A DNA stretch of 64,000 bases from Porites lobata (taxonomy: Eukaryota; Cnidaria; Anthozoa; Scleractinia; Poritidae). The notes below the pieces were generated by a model. It saw only the letters and a program-made list of their open reading frames with translations, was not told where the DNA came from and did not search any database. Where the stretch lies: contig CALNXK010000560.1 of assembly GCA_942486035.1 (NCBI GenBank), forward strand, positions 37,501-101,500, written 5' to 3'. The translations under genes were made by a program, and so were the position numbers. Shown here one piece after another: positions 53,767 through 64,000 of this stretch (its first letter is position 1; each line of letters begins with the position of its first letter).

Positions 53767-56145
53767 TAGCGGAGCTCCTTGCGCGCGCGAAGCGCGCGCG
53801 AGCGGAGCACCATGACTAAGATAAACTACCCATCCGAGAAATTTTGGTTATGACGTCAGCGTACGTCCGTCCGTACGGACTTTCCGGGTAGTGGAAAGTA
53901 GTCCGCATGGACTCTTCGGGTAGGGGAAAGTAGAGATTTTTTGGCGGGAAATCGCATGGCGCAACGTCGCGCAATTATATCGCGCAACTGGTTTTGAAAA
54001 AAGAAATTTCAAAGCAACTTAGCAAAAAGATTTTTCTACAGAGCCTTTATAACTTTTTATTACAACTTACGAAAGCTATTATGTCAACAAACAACAGCAG
54101 AGAGATTTTAGCATGTAGATGACAGGTTTTAAGCAGAGAGCAAAGAGAAGGTGAACGGCAGAGAGCAAGAGTTAAAACGCGTAGAACAAGCGAAGACGAT
54201 CGCCAAAGAGAGCGCGTTAGAAGTAGAAGAAGAAAACAACATTTTAGCGAAGAAAGTCGGCAAGTAGAAAGAGTCAGAGCGAGAAGAAGGAGAGAAAATT
54301 ATAGTGAAAAACGCCGGCAAGCAGAACGAGACAGGGCAAGAATGAATAGACAAAGGCAACGCGAAAGAGAAATACGAAGGCAAAGAGAACGGCAGCAACA
54401 TAATGACATGATGACAGAAAGTGTTGTGTTAATGTCACTATGGCCCCGTGTTATTAACATTTTGATTTCAAACTGATCTCGGACGCGAAAATTCAGCCAA
54501 TCATTTAAAAATACAAGCAGGGAAGACAGAGGCTTTTCACTTTTCTCACCATAGTCACGCGTTGATCACGCTCTACGAACATCCAATTTTTATGCTCTGA
54601 TTGGTCAAAATTTGACAGGTGGAGTTCATGCAGAAAATTTATACAGCATCTTGAACCTTGTTTACTTTGATAGCTGAAGCTGACAGAGTATTTTGTCAAC
54701 TTGTGATGTTTTTTACTGTCTTTTCCCACTGGATGCTTAAAATGAAATACAGCTGCTATCAACAGTCTTCTTTGATTCATGGCTGGCTTGTTTATTGAAT
54801 TTTTGATCGGGAAATGCGCCGGTTGTCAAAGTTGGAAATCCGATTTCGGATGCATCGCTTTCGTTTTTACCTTGCTGGATGCAGGTTGAAAAGTCCCTCA
54901 AGCGATTCTGGCCTTACTTTATAGCTTTCAAGAGCTGCATCTCGGATGGTAAGCCTAAGTAATTATTGTATACAGTGTATGTTTGTTTTTTATATCTAAT
55001 TTCATGAAGTCGAGCGCAGTTTATCAGGCTAATTTATGCACGTTTGTGTTAAGATCTGAGTGAATGATCTGATCTAGTATATATAAGCTTACAGAGCTTT
55101 AAAAAGCCTTTAGTCGATATTTTCTCTCCGCATATAAAATGAAAAAACGTTCCGAAGAGTATTTAGTTATAATTTTGGCTGTAGAAAAAAAGCTTTGAGC
55201 GATTTTCTTGCCTCGAGTCCCGGCCTCGAGTTCATCTCTGAAAACAGTAAACACTAGGAAGCCGGCTAAAAGCTTTACGCTTACGAGACGCTTTAATACC
55301 TTTCTTCGTGAATGAAAATTGATGTCTCTGTAAATTTTTCACTGAATTACATTTCTTTTATTGATTGTTAGTAGTATCTTGCAATTTTAATCGCTTTGCT
55401 GTTTGTTTTCAGTCGTTCATAGACAACGCTTGCAGGAGTACTCAAAATGCTGCGCGTTTGCACATCGTTATAAAACCATTAAATAAAGAAAATAAACAAT
55501 AAATTCTTTATTATGTTGAAGCGTAACTCTTTCAATGTTCACTGAAAATTTGGCGCTTGTCAAAAGTGACAAACGGCTGGCCGTATAGGTGATTTTGGAA
55601 ATTTTTTGAACGGTTTTGCTAAAAGCCCACGCGTGCTTCGTACGGTTCTGAATATTGAATGAGTGCAATTTGTCTTGAAAAATTGTGAAATACTGCATTT
55701 TGTCTGAGGTCTGTATGATAAAAACAGCGCCTCATATTACTGTTTCACCTCAGATGTGATGCATAAAAAGTATGAAATGTTGGTTTACACGCTCCCAGAG
55801 TTGTTGGCAAGATTTTGTTAAGTAAACTTGTCGAACGCCAAAAATTCGGCCTGATTTGTTTTTTCCATGAATTCGTTTTCCAGGCCTAATCTACTGTGAT
55901 CAAGAGCTATTATGGCTCTTAAATGTGATCGACGATGATTGCTATTTTTTGGGTGTATATATACCGGCTATCAATTCGATGAAGGATTTTTTTTCACTCT
56001 AAAATCACTTAGCCTTAGCTTTCCCTAAAAAGTCACATATGTGCCCTTAAGTTAACTGATTTGTGGATTACAAGTTTATTGTTTGATTTAAATCATAAAC
56101 TTATTAATGGGAGCTTCGCTTTTAGCCCTGGCTAAATCTATATAT
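53767..56145 (+). mobile_element. Helitron/Helentron-like element, copy B
   Basis: 5' TAGCGGAGCTCC plus the GCGCGCGAAGCGCGCGC stem; 3' GGGAGCTTCGCTTTTAGCCC, then TGGCTAAATCTATATATTA. Contains the Arg/Gln/Glu-rich frame at 54081-54476. It abuts copy C head-to-tail at about 56145 with no spacer. Confidence 0.7.
54081..54476 (+). pseudogene. Arg/Glu/Gln-rich ORF remnant in copy B
   Basis: ATG reads MSTNNSREILACR, then an in-frame TGA, then a charged repeat region with SREQREGERQRARVKTRR, ERVRSRRR, FSEESRQVERVRARRRREN, YSEKRRQAERDRARMNRQRQ and ending VVLMSLWPRVINILISN before a stop. Such R-Q-E-R repeats are frequent at the N-terminus of Helitron-type replicase/helicase proteins (family knowledge; assignment here is inference). 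Copy C has CGA (Arg) where B has TGA, so the ancestral frame was open there. Confidence 0.5.
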
Positions 56146-57135
56146 TAGCGGAGCTCCTTGGGCGCGCGAAGCACCATAACTAAGATAATTTGGTAAACTA
56201 TCCCCCCCGAGAAATTTTGGTTATGACGTCAGCGTACGTCCGTCCGTACGGAACTTCCGGGTAGTGGAAAGTAGTCCGCATGGACTCGTGGGGTAGGGGA
56301 AAGTAGAGATTTTTTGGCGGAAAATCGCATCGCGCAACGTCGCGCGATTATATCTCGCAAGTGGTTTTGAAAAAGAAATTTCAAAGCAACTTAGCAAAAA
56401 GATTTTTCGACAGAGCCTTAATAACTTTTTATTACAACTTACGAAAGCTATTATGTCAACAAACAACAGCAGAGACATTTTAGCGTGTAGACGACAGGTT
56501 TAAAGTAGAGAGCAAAGAGAAGGTGAGCGGCAGAGACCAAGAGTCAACACGCGTAGAGCAAGTGAAGACAAAGATCGCCAAAGAGAGCGCGTTAGAAGTA
56601 GAAGAAGAAGACAAAATTTTAGCGAAGAAAGTCGGCAGGTAGAAAGATGTCAGGGCGAGAAGAAGAAGAGAAAATCATAGTGAAGAACGCCGGCAAGCAG
56701 AACGAGACGGAGCTAGAATGAATAGACAAAGGCAACGCGAAAGAGAAATACAAAGGCAAAGAGAACGGCCGCAAAATAATGACATGATGACAGAAAGTGT
56801 TGTGTTAATGTCACTATGGCCCCGCGCTATTAACATTTTGATTTCAAACTGATCTCGGACACGAAAATTCAGCCAGTCATTTAAAAATACAAGCAGGGAA
56901 GACGGAGGCTTTTTAATTTTCTCACCATAGTCACGCGTTGATCACGCTCTACGACCGTCCAATTTTTATGCTCTGATTGGTCAAAATTTGACAGGTGAGT
57001 TCATGCAGAAAATTTATACAGCATCTTGAAACTTGTTTACTTTGACAGCTCAAACTGACAGAGTTTTTTGTCGACTTGTGATTTTTTTATTGTCTTTTTC
57101 CACTGGATGCATAAAATCAACAGTCTATTGTTATT

Positions 57136-60100
57136 CAACAGCAAGTGGTAACGTTTGCGCATGCGTCAAGCTTGCTGGGAAGCACTTGTTGATGGGAAAT
57201 TGTAATGGACCAAAGCTGTTCTGAAGCGCTTTCAAGGGAGATTTTTTTGCATACCCAATCAACAACAGAGATTTCTTATAGATTTGATACTTTGGCTAAG
57301 CCATGTTAGAGTGTCATGTATGGGAGAAGGACCATTTAGCTGGTTAATTTTCGTCCTTTTGGCTCCTCTGATGAAGCAGATAAAGCGTTCACGAGGTCGT
57401 TTGTTGTGATATGTTGATTTGTTGACATTCAAGCGGTCACGGATTTCTGGGTTATCGTCCACGATCTGCAGAGCTGCCTAACATTTAGGTAAGATATACC
57501 CCTTGATTTACTTTGTGAAATGTGGAGCAGCATCATCGAATGTTATGTGTTAAAATTATAGCAGCCTGAATTCAACGTGATTTATGTGACCCTGGTATTT
57601 TTGTAGTATTTGACCCTGACCGTACAACGAGATCCAGTTATATATCCCCCACAAGCGACTAAACAGGTTAAACTTCTCTTTCGGTCACTCCGTATTTTCA
57701 CTTTTAATGGTTAATTCAAAGGGGGGAAGTTCGAGTATTTTGATACTATTTAGCGGCATGAAATCAACAAACAAATTTCCTACTCTTACAAGTAAGGCCA
57801 TAGTCGGATGTTTCCTTCCATTTTCGAAAATTTGCTTTTCTGGTTTACATTGGTGCTCTATGGCGATTACTTATTCTCAGAGATTAAGAGATCGAGGCGT
57901 TGGATTGTGAAATATTATTTGCTAAACCTTCGTTAAAGATGGACAATTTTTTCTTGTCCTTTTCAACCTTGTTTTTAGATTTTTCGTTAACGTGTAAAAG
58001 TATATCCCAACAAAACTTATTTGTAAGAGAATTGTTTCGGAACACTCTTTCATTCTTGAATGTTTGATTTTGCATCCAAGGGGGGGAACACTGATGAATT
58101 TGCGTTTTAATAATCATGCACTGTAAGCTCTCAGATTCACTGACAAGAACCCTCACCATTTGGAAGATGATTTTAATCTGATAATTATTCAATGATGATT
58201 TGTTTATACATACAAAATTGGCGCCTAAAAGAATTTTAATGTTATGCTTAAAATGTTTACATAATGTCTTGAAACATAACAGAAATCAATATAAAATACG
58301 AAAATACATATATGTGCATTCTTTTCCCTGCCCTACTATAAAAGTGATTTCATAAGTGTGATTTAATGCATTTTCATATGACCATTACAATATTACTCCC
58401 ACTTTGACATTAGCACAAGTTCAAGCGCAAAACAATTCTTGCCCTTGTTCACCTTTGCACTTGCTGGACTGCCATTCCTGTTTGAAGTACAGACAACACT
58501 GGACATGAAATCCCTGTATTTGATTCCTTACATTGGCATCCACATAAGAATTAGCTTCATCACATACCATGTATTTGTTCGCTTACAAAAATCATCAATG
58601 TTATTATTCCTTTTCTATCCAAAAGATTTCTTTCCTTCTTGAATATAAATTCTTATCCATGACACTTTAGAAATCCTGAATATCTAAAGGGGTATCGCTA
58701 GTTGTGGGCAACAACTAAATGCCATAGGGGTAACTTTTCACTCTCCGATAGAAATAGATCTTTTGATACTTTGAGTCTCATTCAGAGGTTGTGCACATAA
58801 ATTTAGGAGCACTTGGCTTGTCAATGTCGGTTTGGCTGTGTATACACTGTAGTAGTGTACTGGTATATAGTCATATATCATAGGCTGCACAAGTTGCAAT
58901 TAATGTAAAATTTTCCCCTGAATCAAGCTCATTGATGCTCCTGGTGTCGCAAGATGACAAGTTATGAAAAATTTCATTTGCCTTTTGCCTGTTGCAGGAG
59001 CTCCCTATGAGATGCTCAGCACTAAGCCTTGTTGATTCAGGTGATAGTCATTGAGGACAACTACATCGTCACATTTAAACCAGTCGCACTTTTCACTCAA
59101 GCTATAGCAGAGCTGTTACAAAATGGCGACTATCTGTTTTTTATTTAACCCTATGCTGTCTGCAGAATGTGAAGGGTCTGTCACTCCATCGTGAACTGCA
59201 TCAAATAGCCTTCCAGGTGCCCCAGAAGACACATGGACAAGCTTTAATTTTAATGAGTCATACATTGGCTCACTTGAAGCTACCATAAACTGAGACTTTA
59301 TAAATACCGGTATCAGGCTTTAAGATCCTTAAGTTCTCCTCATGTTGAAATTGAATGAAAAGGAAAAGTTAGAGCTAATTTTCTCTCATTTTCAATTTTT
59401 TAATCTTCAAATCATAAGAACTTGGCCGCAAACAGATATGGGCTAGTCAAGGGAGCTAGGCCTTATTAGTTATATCTTTAATAATTAACACATGTGCAGT
59501 AGAAAATACCAACAGCAAAATGTACGAAAAGCAAAAATGAGTGCAAGCATGGAAGTACCAGAAGCAGAAAATTCACTTCAATATCTCAGAGAGAAAATGC
59601 AGTTTTAGATGTTATGATCTTTACTATTTTAAGTATTTTCACTGTTGTGTGCATATTTGCAATTTTCTAGTATGTAGAAGTGTGGGGAGTAAAGGGAAGG
59701 ATTTTTCATGGTTAGGGTTACCTCAATAAAACACATCTGTAATATGAAACATCTTGTACCACACTCCTGTTTTGGCTCATCTAATTCTTTATTTTAGAAG
59801 TATAAGGGGCATCTTGGAGTCAAGAGCCTCCATATTACAAAATTGTGCCTACACCCCTTAATAAGTTAAGGCATCACATAGATTTAATAGATGTCATTTC
59901 TAGAGTTTGGTTATTTAGTTTTATATCATCTAGTCAAAAAAGGAAACATACAATTTCATAGCCCTGGGTGGGATATCTTTGAAATTTTATCAGTCGCAGA
60001 ATTAGGACACTGCACCTGCTTTGGCCACTGGTGGTTAGGATGGGGTATCTCTGAAAAGTAATCACTGGCAGAATCACTGCACTAAGGTTGCACATCTCTG

Positions 60101-60632
60101 AAAAACAGGGCATTCCTTAACCATAACTGATGTGAAATCGTATTATTGCAAGGAGATTGTCGCAAGAACTGCAGTTATGACTATATAAACAGACTAGCAT
60201 TTAGAATTTTTTTTCACAGCGTTTTATTCAAATCATAAGCGTCGGACGTTTTGTACTCGGTCACAACTTACATGAAGAGATTTTTTCCTAGTAATCCAGT
60301 GTTTAATAGAGCAGTTTTGCAGCTGTTACACATGCAGAACCCTATCGACGTGTCCGCGCGCAAGCCAAAACACGAAACATTAATCACTCATGGACCACAA
60401 ACCGCGCAAAATTGTGAATGATCTGCGACTTATTAGCCTTGAGACCAATCTCGCATATTACAAAGAAGCCTTTGTCCGATCTGCACTCCACAAAGATAGA
60501 ACATATGACTAAGACGATGGTAATTTTTAAAAGAGGCGCCATTTTTCTTTGCTGCATTCGCTGCGATCCAATACCACCACAAACTTCCGTCCAGCGGCTC
60601 GCGCATACTCGCAACGTTACCACTTGCTGTTG
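57136..60632. mobile_element. 3.5-kb DNA transposon inside copy C, superfamily unknown
   Basis: Left CAACAGCAAGTGGTAACGTT and its exact complement AACGTTACCACTTGCTGTTG at the right. Interior frames on the minus strand are short and broken (for instance NPEIRDRLNVNKSTYHNKRP at 57462-57259; a 102-codon frame at 58192-57884); none matches a transposase I can name. The length suggests a decayed full-size element rather than a MITE. Confidence 0.7.
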
Positions 60633-60639
60633 GTTAAGA

Positions 60640-61045
60640 CTAAAAAGAGTAAAAAACTATATTACAATTATGAAATATCCTTACAATGAATATCTACAAA
60701 CTATAATTACAATAAGAATACAGCTAGGATGGGTCAAGCGAAAGGAAGGTTGTGAAATGCCGGATTAGCATAAAACTAAGAAATAATTTTAAGTTTCACT
60801 TAAACTAAAATGATCAACGTCGTTGTATCTCGTTAAAAAATGACTATAAATAGCCTTTCTAAATGAGGTTACACATGTTCCTTTCTTAAGGTCAATGGAC
60901 AGAGAGTTCCAGAGCCTGGTCGCAGACACGCTAAAAGTTCTCCCTCCCTCAGATTCGCGATTATATCTGGGGCAGACGAGGTTTAAGGCACTGTACCGCC
61001 CACTGCGTGTGTGTAAATCTGCATTGCATTTAAGGTCATACATGT
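60640..61045 (-). mobile_element. LINE tail (CR1/L2-type RT C-terminus)
   Basis: Minus-strand frame 61058-60789 with YSALNLVCPRYNRESEGGRT, FSVSATRLWNSLSIDLKKG and SFRKAIYSHFLTRYND. The G-R-FSVSA-LWNSL-ID-K pattern is the end of CR1/L2-type reverse transcriptases. Only the last 90 codons and a short AT-rich 3' end remain. Confidence 0.75.
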
Positions 61046-62703
61046 TTTCGTTTTTCACCTTGCTGGATGCAGGTTGAAAAGTCCCTCAGGCGATTCTGGC
61101 CTTACTTGATAGCTTTCAGGAACTGCATCTCGAATGGTAAGCCTGAGAAATTATTGTATACTGTGTATGTGTTTGTTTTTTCATATCTAATTTCATGAAG
61201 TCGAGGGCAGTTTATGAGGCTAGTTTATGCACGTTTGTATTAAGATCTGAGATAATGATCTCATCTAGTATGAAGTTTGATATAAGCTTACAGAATTTTA
61301 AAAAGCCTTTAGTCGATATTTCCTCTCCAAAAATAGAAAGAAACAAACGTTCCGAAGAGTATTTAGTTATGATTTTGGCTGTAGAACGAAAGCTTTGAGC
61401 GATTTTCTTGCCTCGAGTTCATCTTTGAAAACAGTAAACACCAGGAAGCCGGCTAAAGCTTTAAGGTTAAGCATAAGACTCAGGATTTTTAGAGACGCTT
61501 TAATAGTTGTCTTCGTGAATGAACATTGTTGTCTCTGTAAAATTTTCACCAAATTACATTTCTTTTATTGATTGTTAGTAGTCTCTTGCAATTTCAATTG
61601 CTTCGCTGTTTGTTTTCAGTCGTTCATAAACATCGCTTGCAGGAGTACTCAAAATGCCGCGCTTATCAAACGCTTTTTAAGATTACACATCGTTATAAAA
61701 CCATTAAATAAAAAAATAAACACAATAAATTCTTTATTATGTTGAACCGTAACTCTTTTAATGTTCACCGAAAATTTGGCGCTTGTCAAAAGTGAGAACC
61801 GGCTGGCCGTATAGGTGATTTTGGAAATTTTTTGAACGGTTTTGCCAAAAGCCCACGCGTGCTTCGTACGGTTCTGAAAATTGAATGATTGCAATTTGTC
61901 TTGAAAAATTGTGAAACACTGCATTTTGTCTGAGGTCTGCATGATAAAAACAGCGCCTCATATTACTGTTTCACCTTAGATGTGATGTGTAAAAAGTATG
62001 AAATGTTGGTTTACACGCACCCAGATTTGTTGGCAAAATTTTATTTAAGTAAACTTGTCCAACGCAAAAATTCGGCCTGATTTGTTTTCCAAGAGTTCGC
62101 TTTCCAGGCCTAATCAACTGTGATCAAGAGCCATTATGGTTCTTCAATGTGATCGAAGGTGACTGCTATTTTTTGGGTGTATATATACGGCTATTAACTC
62201 GATGTAATATTTTTTTTCACTCTAAAATCACTTAGCCTTAGCTTTCCCTAAAAAGTCACATATTCACATATGTGCCCTTAAGTTAACTGATTGTGGATTA
62301 CAAGTTTATTGTTTGATTTAAATTATAAATTTATTAATGGGAGCTTCGCTTTTAGCCCTGGCTAAATCTATATATTATAAATGAAAAACAGGCTAAGGAT
62401 TGGTGACGGGCAGCGTATTTAACATTAACTAGAGAGTATTAGAGGACCCTTAGAGTGTATTTTATTTCAAATCAAACATGATGGAGGCTAAATTTAGAAC
62501 TGACAAGCTTTAAAATGGAAACTGCGACATCGCAGATAACTTCGTTTCACCGAACACCGCAGACTTTAAGACGCAAACATCGCACACCATGAGGTTTAAG
62601 AACACCGCAACACCGCAAGCTGAGATTTTATTCACCGCAACACCGCATGAAAAAATGCCCAACACCGCAACACCGCAAATCCCCAATGTCCCCCTCTTTA
62701 AAT

Positions 62704-64000
62704 ATATCCTGCAAAAACTACTAACCAGCTAGGCCCCGCGTGACCGAACATTGCAGGAAACCTTCACATTCACCGACAAAAGAAAATCGCTTTTAGTTAT
62801 TTAGATCCAGGAGGCACATTGAAGAAACTTAAACAACCTAAAAGTTTATTTCGCGGCAATGAAGAAGTTTACGTTTCAAAGGAGGTCAAAGAAAATGCTC
62901 TCGACTCGCATCAGAGGGCAAATCATGCCGACCAGAAATAAATCGCAAAAAAATCGAAAAGCGTATCACGACCTCTCAGTATAAAACAAACGGCAAAATT
63001 AATGAATATTTGCTCAGTCATAATCTACCTGCTGGAGAAAAAAATTCATTGGAACAAGCAGCATTTTGGCACGAGGTAAGAGTTTTATGTTGCCTACTGA
63101 CCCCCTTTTTACTCACTGCATATGCCAGGTACTTTAACTAGAACAGGAGTGATTTTCCACAGCCGGTCGGCAAGACCGCTAATATGTCTTTCCTTTAAAT
63201 AGTAATTTACAATGCCCTCTCATATTTCCTTCACACCATGACTTCGGCTATTGCCTTATCGAAATCTTCCGTTCCTACAGGGATCTGATATTTTCAATTC
63301 TCTTCCAAAAAGTGAAAACGTACGTGATGTGTGCTTGGATTGTTTGGATTAGATCCTTGTCACCTTCAAACCACCCGCGTTCCGATCACGCGCCTATTGT
63401 GATTGTAATCCAATCAGAGCATTTGAAACATTCGATATCTCCAAGGAACCAATCAGCAAAACATCCATATTCTGTATGTTGTGGTATAAGCGGTGTTGTA
63501 ATTGGCTCGGCGCTATGAAAGGGATGGCGCTCTGGTCCAGAGGCTTTTCGCGCGGGTCACTTTTTAGGACTTGACCGAAACCGGAAACCGCGCATGAAAA
63601 GTCTCTGGCACCCAGGGTACCTATTGAATCCAACAGCACAAGCAACTGTAGACAACCCCCTTGCAGAAAGTGTACTTTTCCACCCTTCTTGCGCTTGGTC
63701 CTCGATTTATTCCTCTTTTGTACTACTACTTGTACTCATTCCTGTTTAAAATCTCTTTACTTTCTTCCATTCTTAAATCCGCTCAATAATAGGTGCGTGT
63801 GACCTGCAATAGTTTGCAAACCAGTCCTTTTTTGCTCACAATCGGTTTTAAAAGGTGCGAAGCACAGGCGAAGACTGTGTAAAATTAACCGCGTTTCTTT
63901 CGCATCTCTCCCTAGTCTAATTCGTTTTTTGGCCTCTTTCCAGACCTTTCCATTGACCGTTCGCGCACACCGTCAGTTACCAAGTAACGAAATAAGACGA
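62704..64000 (+). other. Right end of window, no host exon found
   Basis: 62730-62880 completes the dispersed repeat split by the composite element. The rest has no supported coding region; an exon-like piece at 63280-63320 was rejected on frame. A CCAAT-rich patch is listed separately. Confidence 0.45.
63405..63510. promoter_or_regulatory. CCAAT-box cluster (possible promoter)
   Basis: CCAATCAG occurs at 63410-63417 and 63449-63456, and an inverted copy (ATTGG) at 63501-63505, spaced about 40 and 50 bp. The sequence is locally richer in CpG (CGCG, CGGCGC) than its surroundings. Spaced CCAAT boxes are the NF-Y pattern of many animal promoters. No start site or gene is shown. Confidence 0.3.

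Larger units (their letters stand above)
56147..62377 (+). mobile_element. Helitron/Helentron-like element, copy C (split)
   Basis: 5' end GCGGAGCTCCTTGGGCGCGC (stem shortened), 3' end GGGAGCTTCGCTTTTAGCCC. The body matches copy B except for about 3.9 kb between roughly 57128 and 61045, which holds a DNA transposon and a LINE tail. The Arg-rich frame (56453 to about 56848) is broken by a TAA after CRRQV and by a frameshift. Confidence 0.7.
53177..62703. mobile_element. 9.5-kb composite with CACCGCAACACCGC subterminal repeats
   Basis: Left TTTAAAAGGGGACATGGGGG, right CCCCAATGTCCCCCTCTTTA, next to many CACCGCAACACCGC phrases at both ends (53218-53293, 62555-62680). It splits a dispersed repeat whose unsplit form is at 16040-16380. 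The interior is filled by the Helitron-like copies B and C. Confidence 0.7.

Noticed and set aside
54129..54401. Minus-strand 90-codon frame rich in Ser/Phe/Leu
   Set aside because: It is the shadow of the plus-strand Arg/Glu/Gln-rich remnant in the Helitron-like copy B.
60384..60623. Minus-strand frame with hydrophobic run LLKITIVLVICSIF resembling a signal peptide
   Set aside because: It lies at the end of the CAACAGCAAG transposon, is short, lacks any recognised domain and overlaps an equally long plus-strand frame.
63280..63320. Exon-like piece after TTCCTACAG ending at AAAAC|GTACGT
   Set aside because: Joined to exon 15 in phase 1 it gives a stop at the second codon; the other phases fit no upstream exon, and no domain is visible.

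Overview
The window is a stretch of animal genomic DNA. It is AT-rich, has small exons split by long introns, canonical GT..AG splice sites and very dense layered transposon debris. No bacterial-type operon, rRNA or CRISPR is visible. The protein modules (CUB, C-type lectin-like, sushi, discoidin/F5-8C, LamG-like, FN3) together with Penelope-like, CR1/L2-type, Helitron-like and PIF/Harbinger-type repeats fit an anthozoan cnidarian, probably a stony coral. That assignment is inference; no species marker is present.

One host gene dominates the window. It runs left to right on the + strand from a signal-peptide exon at 3500 to at least 52200. I assembled 15 coding exons whose phases all agree: signal peptide; three CUB domains, each on two exons; two C-type lectin-like domains, each on one exon; one sushi/CCP; one F5/8C domain on two exons; one LamG/pentraxin-like domain on two exons; one FN3 domain. 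Modules are bounded by phase-1 introns, the classic exon-shuffling design. The reading frame is open for 3346 nt (about 1115 residues) and ends on a phase-1 donor. No stop, transmembrane segment or poly(A) end is seen, so the gene probably continues beyond position 64000. The product is a secreted or cell-surface glycan-binding/adhesion or receptor ectodomain. CUB2 and CUB3 arose by a duplication that also copied intron sequence, and a broken fourth CUB half-exon survives at about 29807.

Region by region: 1-3499 is upstream DNA with a foldback element nested in a 6-bp-TSD transposon. 3500-21174 holds the signal peptide and CUB exons, with a CR1-like LINE cut by a hairpin (7870-9545) and a 3.3-kb TAA-flanked element (13994-17339) in the introns. 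21175-30120 is a repeat-filled intron with at least six MITE-type elements and the CUB relic. 30121-40247 carries both lectin exons and the sushi exon, with a 3.9-kb nested Helitron-like insertion between the lectin exons. 40248-48007 is an intron holding two large foldbacks, one of them enclosing a Penelope-like fragment. 48008-52200 is a compact run of F5/8C, LamG and FN3 exons. 52201-64000 is almost entirely repeats: a 9.5-kb composite carrying two abutting Helitron-like copies, one of them split by a 3.5-kb DNA transposon and a LINE tail. A CCAAT-rich patch lies near the right end.
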